This document shows positions 54,144 through 60,470 of a stretch of DNA of 60,470 bases, piece after piece. Positions within the stretch are counted from its first letter, which is position 1; each line of letters begins with the position of its first letter. A model generated the notes under the pieces. The model worked only from the letters and a program-made list of their open reading frames with translations, made no database searches and was not told where the DNA came from. This DNA comes from Microbacterium azadirachtae (GTDB lineage: Bacteria; Actinomycetota; Actinomycetes; Actinomycetales; Microbacteriaceae), in assembly GCF_000956545.1 (NCBI RefSeq), contig NZ_JYIT01000064.1, forward strand, positions 1 to 60,470, written 5' to 3'. The position numbers were made by a program, and so were the translations under genes.

Positions 54144-55271
54144 TCAGGCCGTCCGCACGTCAGCGGCGGCGGGTTGAGGTGAGGCGTCGGCCTGGTTGCG
54201 TGCGTCGCGGATGCGCGTGAAGAACGCGATCGTCTCCGCCAGCACCGTCTCCGCCTGCTCCCACTCGACCGCGGTCAGCGACGTGGCGATGTTGTCCGCG
54301 TCGTATCGAGCCGTCCAGCCCTGCATGTCCGCCCACAAGGCGACGAACGCCCGCGGCGGCAACACCACCGACGACAACGCCGGGCGCGCCGGCTTTAGGG
54401 CGGAACGCTTGGTCTTGGCGCGGTTCTCCGCGGTGACGCGCGCGATCGCATCCGCGGCGAGAGCCGCGAGCTCCGTCGCCCTCGTATCGGCCGCACCCGC
54501 GCCGCGCACCTGGGCAGCGGACGCGGCGGCCTGGGTCCGCACGAGCTCGGACTGGGCGGGGTCGGCGGCGATCCGGTCGAGTTCGTCGAGGGATAGCGCG
54601 GCGTTCATGCGCAGGTGCGCGCCGTGCACTTTCCCGCCCGCCTCGATCCGGGCAAGCTCTTCGGCGGCCTGGACGTGGATGTGGTCGGGGCGGGAATCGT
54701 CGTTCGCGAGATCCTTCAACCGGCCGATCTGTTCCAGCATCGTCTGCGAGCCGCGCCCGGTCACCATCCGGGCCGCCTGCACCCGGGCTTCACCGGCCGA
54801 ACGCGGTGCCGTCGAATCGACGGCACCGGAGACTCCCGCAGAATCCCGACCCTCCCGCACGGCGCTGCCGAACCGGGAGGCCTCCTGCCGGCGGGCGGCG
54901 TCCTCGGCCACCACAACCTTCAACTCTCGGTACAGCGATTCCGCCTCAATCAGACTGAGCGGCTTGTGCAGCGCGTTGTCGTTCTGCTCCGCGAGAAGTT
55001 GGCTCAGCCGGTCCGTGATCCCCGACCGCACCCACACGTTCGTCGTGCGCCGGCCGAGTCGACGCAGAGCCTCCAACCGGCGTCGCCCGCACACCAATAC
55101 CCCGTCCGGAGTGACCGTGATTGGCTGCAACAAACCCTCACGCTCGATGGACTCCATCAGCGAGTCCAGGTCGCCGAGATCGGTGCGATGTCGCTTGCCG
55201 ATCTGGATGGAATCGAGGGACCGTTCCAGCTCGATGTGTCCGGGACTACTGGCAGCCACGATACTCACCAC
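54144..55271 (-). CDS. ParB-family partition protein of the ICE
   Basis: 375 residues from GTG 55271 (a second GTG at 55268 is possible). The ParB/Srx N-terminal domain is visible: DLDSLMESIEREGLLQPITVT, then VCGRRRLEALRRLG with the CTP-binding motif. A helical mid region includes the helix-turn-helix (LSLIEAESLYRELKVV). The C-terminus is helical and basic. No ParA partner was found in the element. It overlaps the previous gene by 26 bases. Confidence 0.88.
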   Translation of the reverse strand: MVSIVAASSPGHIELERSLDSIQIGKRHRTDLGDLDSLMESIEREGLLQPITVTPDGVLVCGRRRLEALRRLGRRTTNVWVRSGITDRLSQLLAEQNDNALHKPLSLIEAESLYRELKVVVAEDAARRQEASRFGSAVREGRDSAGVSGAVDSTAPRSAGEARVQAARMVTGRGSQTMLEQIGRLKDLANDDSRPDHIHVQAAEELARIEAGGKVHGAHLRMNAALSLDELDRIAADPAQSELVRTQAAASAAQVRGAGAADTRATELAALAADAIARVTAENRAKTKRSALKPARPALSSVVLPPRAFVALWADMQGWTARYDADNIATSLTAVEWEQAETVLAETIAFFTRIRDARNQADASPQPAAADVRTA

Positions 55272-56124
55272 CCGCTGGCACCGCCCGCAACACCTCGGCT
55301 ACCAGCCCTGCGTCGAGCAGCAGCGCTTCGAGGGGTTCGCCGCTCACGAGCCGGTGCAGGATCCCGCGGGATGCGCGCGTGTGGGCGAGGTTCGGGTCCG
55401 GGCTCCCCAGCACGACCCGCAGCATCGTCAGCCACGACGCGGGTGGCAGATCGAGGAACGCGCGAGCGTGATAGTCGCGCCGCAGCGACTCGAACGCCGA
55501 CATCCGCGACGAAGACTCCGCCAGGCGTGCCACGATGTACTCGATGCCGGACCGCGCCATCTCCAAGGGCCACCCGAGGCATCGGAACAAGGTCACACAT
55601 TCCGAGACCGCGGCCTCGACCCGACTGACTGTCTCGTTCTCCTCGTCTCCGTCAACGGCGGATGCGGCAATGGTGCGGAATGCGGGGTGGTAGTCGGTGA
55701 GTGGGGTCTCCCGGTCGGAGAAGCGTTCCGCATCGTGATGTGCCGAATACTTCGGGCGTCGTGCTTGGTGGACGGAGCAGAGCAGCCCGTTGGCGCGTTC
55801 TTCGGCGATGCAGGTGACCTGCACGGCCCGGGTGATGACCGCCCATGGGTCCTCGGCGCGGCGGACGGAGCCGGTGCGCATCGCATCGAACGCCGCCGCC
55901 GCGGCCTCCCACGGATCCAATCCGTGTCGGCGTGCGAGCGCCGCATACTTCCTAGCAGCGTGGCGCATGAGCGCGGCGACTTCGGGGTCGTGCCGCCACG
56001 CCCAGCGGCCTTCCTCGTGCAGTCGGATCAGCGGTGTCCGCAGGCCTTCGGAATGCTCGAACCCCCGCCGGGCCCCGGATGTCTGGGACTTCTGGTCGGG
56101 GATTCTGGTGTTGGTCTTCGTCAT
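55246..56124 (-). CDS. Hypothetical ICE protein, sigma-factor-like helical core
   Basis: 292 residues from the ATG at 56124, preceded by AGGAGG; a longer frame to 56208 lacks such a site. It is almost all helical. The stretch DPWEAAAAAFDAMRTGSVRRAEDPWAVITRAV recalls sigma-70-like or replication-control proteins of actinobacterial elements, but the match is loose. It is acidic near ASAVDGDEENETVS. No known catalytic motif. Confidence 0.8.
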   Translation of the reverse strand: MTKTNTRIPDQKSQTSGARRGFEHSEGLRTPLIRLHEEGRWAWRHDPEVAALMRHAARKYAALARRHGLDPWEAAAAAFDAMRTGSVRRAEDPWAVITRAVQVTCIAEERANGLLCSVHQARRPKYSAHHDAERFSDRETPLTDYHPAFRTIAASAVDGDEENETVSRVEAAVSECVTLFRCLGWPLEMARSGIEYIVARLAESSSRMSAFESLRRDYHARAFLDLPPASWLTMLRVVLGSPDPNLAHTRASRGILHRLVSGEPLEALLLDAGLVAEVLRAVPAGGEYRGCQ

Positions 56125-56214
56125 GGTGATGGCACCTCCTACAGGGAAGGTGCACAGGAGGCTCCCAGGGGCGGGCAGTTCCCGTGCGAGGGGAGTGGTT
56201 GCGCTCACAACGGA

Positions 56215-56697
56215 TCACCTCAGGTCCATCCCCAAACGCGCCGGCTCCTGACGTGACTGCCGGTGCCGCCCCGAGACTGACAGATCCAGGTGCCACCGCT
56301 TCCGGTCTCCTCGCCTATGGAGGCGCTGACTGTCGCGTGTGGCGTCTTGGAGTCGTTGCCCGAGTTCGGCGCGCAGATCGAGTCCCCATCCGGTCGCTCG
56401 AGCACCGGCCTGCATCGCGAGATCCGTCGGCCGCGCCCACCGCACCTGCGTCCGCCGACGTGCCTCCGCAACCGCGTCAGCCGCGAACTCAGCGGGATCC
56501 GCAGTGACGGTCGGGTCGCTCTGGACGGCGAGCATCGACCGCTCCAGGTCGACGGCCGTGCTTGGCTCGTGTAGTTCGATTGTTTCGGCGCGTCCAGCGT
56601 CCATCGCCGTGGCGAGCGCTGGGTGCAACCGCGACCACGGCCCGCCCCGGCCCTCAGAGGCATCCTCATGCTCAGCGTCCATTTGTGGGTCTCCCAT
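56215..56697 (-). CDS. Hypothetical ICE protein
   Basis: 160 residues. The first 40 are acidic (DAEHEDASEGRGG). A helical middle (PAEFAADAVAEARRRTQVRW) and a very basic, probably DNA- or RNA-binding C-terminus (RDSQRLHRRGDRKRWHLD) follow. An alternative start at 56682 removes five residues. It overlaps the DUF2637 gene by 26 bases. Function unknown. Confidence 0.7.
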   Translation of the reverse strand: MGDPQMDAEHEDASEGRGGPWSRLHPALATAMDAGRAETIELHEPSTAVDLERSMLAVQSDPTVTADPAEFAADAVAEARRRTQVRWARPTDLAMQAGARATGWGLDLRAELGQRLQDATRDSQRLHRRGDRKRWHLDLSVSGRHRQSRQEPARLGMDLR

Positions 56698-57430
56698 TCT
56701 CGAGGTCTCGGTTTGGCGCGTGTGTCATCGTGGGTTCCGGCTCGCGTATGGTCTGGTTCGTGAACCAGCGGCCGATGGTCGAGGGGTGCACGCCGAGGTG
56801 GCGGGCGATGCTCTTGTTCGACCAGCCCTCCGCTCGCAGTGCCGCGGCCTCTTCTTGCGCGGAACTTAACGTGCGAATCGGGGCGACGACCTCGTCGCGG
56901 ACAGGAACGCCAGTGTCGAGTGATGCTGCAGGTGGCTCAGGCTGCGCAGAGACTGGCGGTGCTTCGGTGTGCGGTTGGTCCCGATCGTCACCCGCCGTGG
57001 CGGGGGAGGATGTGTCGGCGTGGTGGCGGGTCAGGACGACGGTGAGGTGGGTGATGGCGAGCAGTACCAGGGGAGGGACTGCCGCGACCGTGGCGGCCAG
57101 GAGTGCGGGTACATCGGCGTCGGCTGTAACCATCGCGTGGACCGAGTTCGCCGTCACGGACAGACCTGCGCCGACGATGAGGAGCATCCACGGGTACCAG
57201 GTGAGTCGTGTGCCGGCGAGCGCGACCACGGCGACGGTTGCGACAACGATGATGCCGTCCACGATCAAGGGCCACGCCCACGCTTGCCCCGCAGCGATCC
57301 CCGATCGGCGTGCGAGATCTGTGAGCGCCGTGAACGACAGCCAGAACGCGCCCGCCGCGATCAGCACTGTCCCGGCGATCGCCGTCGTCACGGCGCCCCG
57401 GCCACCTTGGACCGACCGCGCGCCGTTCAT
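56672..57430 (-). CDS. DUF2637 membrane protein with C-terminal helix-turn-helix
   Basis: 252 residues. Four membrane helices in about 10-130 (AGTVLIAAGAFWLSFTALTDLA, WPLIVDGIIVVATVAVVAL, LTWYPWMLLIVGAGLSV, ALLAATVAAVPPLVLLAI) make up the DUF2637 part, known from Streptomyces plasmid spread (Spd) proteins. A Pro/Ser-rich linker leads to an HTH (EEAAALRAEGWSNKSIARHLG, VHPSTIGRWF) at about 205-235. A membrane-anchored DNA-binding protein suggests plasmid spread or transcription control at the membrane. Confidence 0.85.
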   Translation of the reverse strand: MNGARSVQGGRGAVTTAIAGTVLIAAGAFWLSFTALTDLARRSGIAAGQAWAWPLIVDGIIVVATVAVVALAGTRLTWYPWMLLIVGAGLSVTANSVHAMVTADADVPALLAATVAAVPPLVLLAITHLTVVLTRHHADTSSPATAGDDRDQPHTEAPPVSAQPEPPAASLDTGVPVRDEVVAPIRTLSSAQEEAAALRAEGWSNKSIARHLGVHPSTIGRWFTNQTIREPEPTMTHAPNRDLENGRPTNGR

Positions 57431-58335
57431 GTGAGCATCCGGCCCTTCCCGGTCGCCTCGTGTCGCATTCCGGCGGACGGGTTCTGCGTTGAATCTCCCG
57501 GCGTGGGGGCGGCGCCGGGGGAGCGGTAGGCGGAGCGGATTGTTCGCTCGATCTCTCGTGGTGGAAGGCCGATCCTCTCTGCGACCGGGCCGAGCGCCTC
57601 AAGTGCCGCGTGCAGCGAGACCTCGTTCTCGGCGAGACGGCAGGACGCCCAATACAGGCCCTGGTTTCGTTGGCCTTCGCCCTGCCCTTCCAACCAGGTG
57701 GCGATCCGCCGTGTGCGCTCTTCGAGCGTGCCCCGGAACGGGGCAGTTGGCCACGATGCCCGCACCGGGCGCGGATCCAGGAATTCCCGCAACGCCTTAG
57801 CATCCACCGGAAAGGGCTGGCCTGCGGATAGTTCGAGAAGCTCATACGCCACGGGCTCTCCGCCGATCATGATCCGGGACGGCGGGGCAACGATGTAACC
57901 GGCAGTACCGCGGAAGTCGAGTTGCGCGGCACCCGAAGCCCAGCACCGCTGCTCGACCTCGGCGGCCGGGTAATAGGCGTGCAGACCACCGGAAGGAGTG
58001 ACCACGAGCGCCGCCCACCCATCGAGCAGGCCAGCGTGAGTGGCGCGCTGCCAGGACTCCGGACCGCGAGGTGCGTCGCCCTTCACGTCGACGTCCACGA
58101 CCTCGAATCCGGACGCGGGGCCGGTCGGGATGCCGATGTTCGCTTCCGGCCATCGCTCCCACCACGCCGCAACCTGCGTCGGGTCGATGCTGGCGTCCTT
58201 GAAGCCGTGCGCGACGAGAGGATGCTTCTTTCCAGGCACCAGGGGGAATACCGGCACCCCGGCGGTGGCGAAATGCTGAGCAGCGTCCGGCAACGCCAGG
58301 GCCGCCACCGCGGTGAGAAGCCGCTCGGCAATCAT
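57427..58335 (-). CDS. Bifunctional primase-polymerase (AEP family)
   Basis: 302 residues from the ATG at 58335; the frame continues upstream, but that part reads as low-complexity and overlaps the ArdC gene. The archaeo-eukaryotic primase fold is visible: AGVPVFPLVPGKKHPLVAHGFKDAS, VVDVDVKG with the DxD metal ligands, and TPSGGLHAYY with the His. The C-terminal part (about 210-300) is helical and probably the PriCT-type region. It primes DNA synthesis for replication of the transferred strand or an excised circle. It overlaps the DUF2637 gene by 4 bases. Confidence 0.88.
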   Translation of the reverse strand: MIAERLLTAVAALALPDAAQHFATAGVPVFPLVPGKKHPLVAHGFKDASIDPTQVAAWWERWPEANIGIPTGPASGFEVVDVDVKGDAPRGPESWQRATHAGLLDGWAALVVTPSGGLHAYYPAAEVEQRCWASGAAQLDFRGTAGYIVAPPSRIMIGGEPVAYELLELSAGQPFPVDAKALREFLDPRPVRASWPTAPFRGTLEERTRRIATWLEGQGEGQRNQGLYWASCRLAENEVSLHAALEALGPVAERIGLPPREIERTIRSAYRSPGAAPTPGDSTQNPSAGMRHEATGKGRMLT

Positions 58336-58513
58336 CACAGCCCCCGCAGTGCTATCTGCGGCCGCGCTGAACGGAGCCCGTTCACGCGAACTGGCAGACG
58401 GCGCTTCGCAGCTCGCTCCCCGACCTTTCGATCGGACGCGTATGCGACCTCGCTTCGGTGTGGACTGTGCCGCCTCATGTGAGCGGGATCTTGCCTGCCT
58501 TTCACTGGTCGGT

Positions 58514-59572
58514 TCATAGCGAACGCCCTTCGCGTCGACGTGGCCTTTCTGCCACGGGTTCGCTCGCGGTCGTGCGGGCGAGGGGTTTGGTGAGGGAAGG
58601 CAGTGCACCATCGTCGATCTGGGTTGTGTCGAGTTGGTCAAGGAGTGTCAAAGCGGCGGTGCGGACCCTAGCCGCGGTGGCTTGGATGGTCTCGACGGCG
58701 CTCTGGCCGGGGACTCTCGATGCCCAGGTCGCGACGTAGGGGATTGTGTACTGGTCGGTGTCCATGCCATGCGCGGCAGCGATCATCAGGGCGACGGACT
58801 CGGCCTCGACTTCCGCGATGCCACGGTGCACCACAGCGTCAACGTCGTCACGGTTATGGAGCAGAAGATGTCCGACTTCGTGCGCGAGAGTGCGGGTGCG
58901 AGCGGCATCGTCCATGTCGGTGCGGACATGGACGGTTTTCCGTAGCCAGTGCGTGACCCCGTTCGCGCCATCGAGATACTCCGCGTCGGGTGCATCATGG
59001 AGGGTGTAGCCGCGGTCCGCGACGATCCGTGCGAGCCCATCCCAGAGCCCCGCGGGTGCCTGCCCGGTGAGTAGGCGTGGGACGGGGAGCTCGGGGATCG
59101 GGTCACCGGTGGTCTGTGTCACGTCCCAGACGTAGGCAGGTTTCGCACCAACCATTCTGGAACGCACTGTCTCGCCGGCGGCGGGTTTCTCAGCAGGACC
59201 GAGCCGCCGCCACGATGCGGGGTCTTTCGGTGTCGAGGACGCGAACCGGCCTGTGACGGGCGCGAAAATCAGGTACCCGGCTTGACCCTTGTCGACTTGC
59301 CGGCCCTGGGACTGCCATTGCCGGTATCCGGCGACATGGGATGGGAGTGGGGTTGGGACGCGGCCGTGTTCGAACGCGGCCTGGTGCTGGGTCCAGATCA
59401 GCAGGGTGTTGTTGAACGAGCGGGACCGGAACCGCGCGGCGAACTCGATTGCGCGCCGCCAGTCCTCACCGGTGACGAGCGATTCCACCGCAGAGGTCAG
59501 CTTCTCGTGGAGTGTGTCGAGCTTGGCTTGACGTTCAGCGGCCTGCTGCGGGAACGTGGTGTCTGCGCGCAT
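58514..59572 (-). CDS. ArdC-like antirestriction / ImmA-type metallopeptidase
   Basis: 352 residues from the ATG at 59572, preceded by GGGAGGG. The N-terminal ssDNA-binding ArdC region (EKLTSAVESLVTGEDWRRAIEFAARFRSRSFNNTLLIW, read over the first 65 residues) precedes a zinc peptidase HEVGH in TLAHEVGHLLLH. ArdC-type proteins protect incoming ssDNA from host restriction on conjugative elements. The C-terminus is basic and disordered. It lies at the start of the leftward operon. Confidence 0.88.
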   Translation of the reverse strand: MRADTTFPQQAAERQAKLDTLHEKLTSAVESLVTGEDWRRAIEFAARFRSRSFNNTLLIWTQHQAAFEHGRVPTPLPSHVAGYRQWQSQGRQVDKGQAGYLIFAPVTGRFASSTPKDPASWRRLGPAEKPAAGETVRSRMVGAKPAYVWDVTQTTGDPIPELPVPRLLTGQAPAGLWDGLARIVADRGYTLHDAPDAEYLDGANGVTHWLRKTVHVRTDMDDAARTRTLAHEVGHLLLHNRDDVDAVVHRGIAEVEAESVALMIAAAHGMDTDQYTIPYVATWASRVPGQSAVETIQATAARVRTAALTLLDQLDTTQIDDGALPSLTKPLARTTASEPVAERPRRREGRSL

Positions 59573-59836
59573 GGGCCCTCCCTGGGCTGGTATTGCCGCG
59601 CGGCGCGGCATCAGAGCTGTGTCGGGTAGGTGCGCACGACGGGCACTCAGTTGGTGTTTCCCCGGGCGTGCGAGGTGCAGGCGGGGACCAGGAAGTCGAG
59701 GTCGAGCGCGGCGCGGCGCATCTGGGTGGGCGAGTGTTCCACCCGTGACGAGTTGTTCGATGGCGGCCATCAGCTGCCTATGAGCCTCGTAGAGCCTCGC
59801 GCCCGGCGCGGCCCGCCTACCTTTCGTCGCTGCCAC
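59573..59836 (-). other. Upstream in-frame ORF with its own ribosome site, possible ArdC relic
   Basis: GTG 59836 follows GGGAGGAGG and reads on in frame through 59573 into the ArdC gene with no stop. The first 33 codons (LYEAHRQLMAAIEQLVTGG) resemble the ArdC N-terminus, LHEKLTSAVESLVTGE, and then become basic low-complexity sequence. A short alternative frame (GTG to TGA, about 31 codons) also exists here. This looks like a damaged duplicate of the N-terminal part of the gene, or a frameshifted small gene. Confidence 0.4.
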
Positions 59837-60056
59837 AATTGACCTCCTCCCTGCGAGGCCAGCGGCAGAAGCCGATGTCTCGTTGGATGCGCCGGCTTGA
59901 TCACAGAGGCGACACGGAGAGGTGCGAGCCAGTGGACATCAGCACCGACGGTGCAAGCCGACGCGTCGGATTTGGTCTACCTGTCGGGTATCCGACGGCC
60001 GAGCCAAATCAGTGCAGTCAGGACTGAACAACGAGAATCATGGGCCAGCTAACGAG
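59837..60056. other. Gap between the ICE operon and the AraC gene
   Basis: The gap holds the ribosome site of the ORF at 59836 and a nested inverted repeat. CGTCGGAT / ATCCGACG (59964-59971 and 59990-59997) and GATTTGG / CCAAATC (59969-59975 and 60004-60010) overlap. They could be a terminator for the AraC gene or an operator. No gene is seen. Confidence 0.35.
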
Positions 60057-60470
60057 TCACCGCCCATTGGCCTTCCACCCCGGCACAGGATCCTCATCGC
60101 CTTGATGCGGTTGCGGATTCAGACGGAACTGCGATGGTGTGCAGCTATACCGGCGATAGAACCAAGCTGATGCTACGCGTGGATCCGACCATCCCACCGT
60201 TCTCGCGGCGCGCTCGATCGTGAAGTCGGTTTCCTCGATAAGTCGCGTGAACTCCGTCAGGCGGGTTTCGGTCAGGTACCGCATTGGAGGAACGCCTGTA
60301 TGGCGTGTGAAGAGTCGAGTGAGGTGCGTCCGTGACAGTGACAGCTCGCGGGCCATCCTCTCGATGGTCCAGGTCTCGTGCATCTGTTCGCGAAGGAGCC
60401 GCGTTGCGAGCCCGATCTGGCCGACGAGAGCGGGGTCTGTGAGCCGCCCGGAGACCGGGAAGGGAGGCGG
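60057..60470 (-). CDS. AraC-family transcriptional regulator (partial, N-terminus outside)
   Basis: The last 137 residues or so of a larger protein, open through the right edge of the window; a start at 60383 is not required. The double helix-turn-helix of AraC is clear: WTIERMARELSLSRTHLTRLF and FTIERAARTVGWSDPRVASAWFYRRY. The sensor domain would lie outside. It may be element cargo or the first gene past the element. Confidence 0.85.
   Translation of the reverse strand, partial: PPPFPVSGRLTDPALVGQIGLATRLLREQMHETWTIERMARELSLSRTHLTRLFTRHTGVPPMRYLTETRLTEFTRLIEETDFTIERAARTVGWSDPRVASAWFYRRYSCTPSQFRLNPQPHQGDEDPVPGWKANGR

Larger units (their letters stand above)
36446..60470. mobile_element. Integrative and conjugative element, left part
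   Basis: A continuous block of mobile-element genes begins right after tRNA-Pro(GGG): integrase, excisionase, SSB, VirD4-type coupling protein, DprA, VirB4-like and VirB6-like proteins, a cell-wall hydrolase, ParB, primase-polymerase and ArdC. Almost all are on the minus strand with short gaps or 4-base overlaps, so the module reads toward the integrase. The set is that of a Gram-positive type IV secretion ICE common in Microbacteriaceae. No relaxase, right attachment site or repeated tRNA 3' end was found by 60470, so the right boundary lies outside or the AraC gene is already past it. Confidence 0.85.

Noticed and set aside
57427..58641. Primase-polymerase starting at 58641 (404 codons)
   Set aside because: The first 100 codons are low-complexity, overlap the ArdC gene and have no ribosome site. 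The start at 58335 begins at the family N-terminus.
59630..59842. Plus-strand frames over the ArdC upstream region
   Set aside because: They lack ribosome sites and run against the operon. Codon use does not support them.

Overview
The window is a high-G+C actinobacterial chromosome segment. Gene families, gene order (tlyA-nadK-recN, pyrG-nudix-xerD, parA-scpA-scpB-rluB-tyrA-cmk-der), TANNNT promoters lying 6-8 bases before GTG/ATG starts, and the class of conjugative element all point to the Microbacteriaceae, most likely Microbacterium. The genus is inferred from sequence style, not from a search.

Bases 1-36.4 kb are chromosome. An rRNA operon ends at the left edge (5S 3' end plus a strong terminator). 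It is followed by a protein with an Arg/Asp-rich repeat, a NagD-like HAD phosphatase, a 54-residue small protein, TlyA, NAD kinase and RecN. At 6.5-14.9 kb sits a fructan/fructo-oligosaccharide locus: a divergent LacI regulator with two matching operators, a lipoprotein binding protein, two permeases, two GH32 enzymes without signal peptides, and a PfkB sugar kinase. pyrG, a NUDIX gene and xerD follow. At 18.3-25.0 kb is a catabolic cluster: APC permease, FadR-type regulator, glutamine-synthetase-like ligase, aldehyde dehydrogenase, SDR and a PuuD-like hydrolase. It looks like a gamma-glutamylation pathway for an amine or amino alcohol. Then come the parA/scpAB condensin-loading block, rluB-type pseudouridine synthase, tyrA, cmk and der, and a set of stand-alone genes: two GNATs, a NUDIX-NYN fusion, a DUF222-HNH nuclease with a LexA-like box, an S4 protein and a YhhN membrane protein.

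From tRNA-Pro(GGG) at 36.4 kb to at least the AraC gene at the right edge lies what I read as the left part of an integrative and conjugative element. The integrase and excisionase lie beside the tRNA. Nearly every gene is on the minus strand and reads toward the integrase, often with 4-base overlaps. In transcription order: ArdC-like antirestriction protein, primase-polymerase, DUF2637-HTH protein, two unknowns, ParB, VirB8-like protein, transglycosylase/M23 hydrolase, two DUF6112-like membrane proteins, TrbL/VirB6-like channel, SCO6880-type protein, an unknown, VirB4-like ATPase, a zinc-ribbon protein, a large LAETG-anchored surface protein with a probable thioester domain, DprA, an unknown, the VirD4-type coupling protein, SSB, a DUF4913 protein, Xis and Int. 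No relaxase and no right attachment site are visible, so the element continues past the window or lacks them.

The most novel points are the probable covalent (thioester) adhesin inside the conjugation operon, the unclassified zinc-ribbon protein next to it, the NUDIX-NYN fusion, the amine/amino-alcohol cluster lacking an amine oxidase, and a short repeat that has entered coding sequence in scpA.
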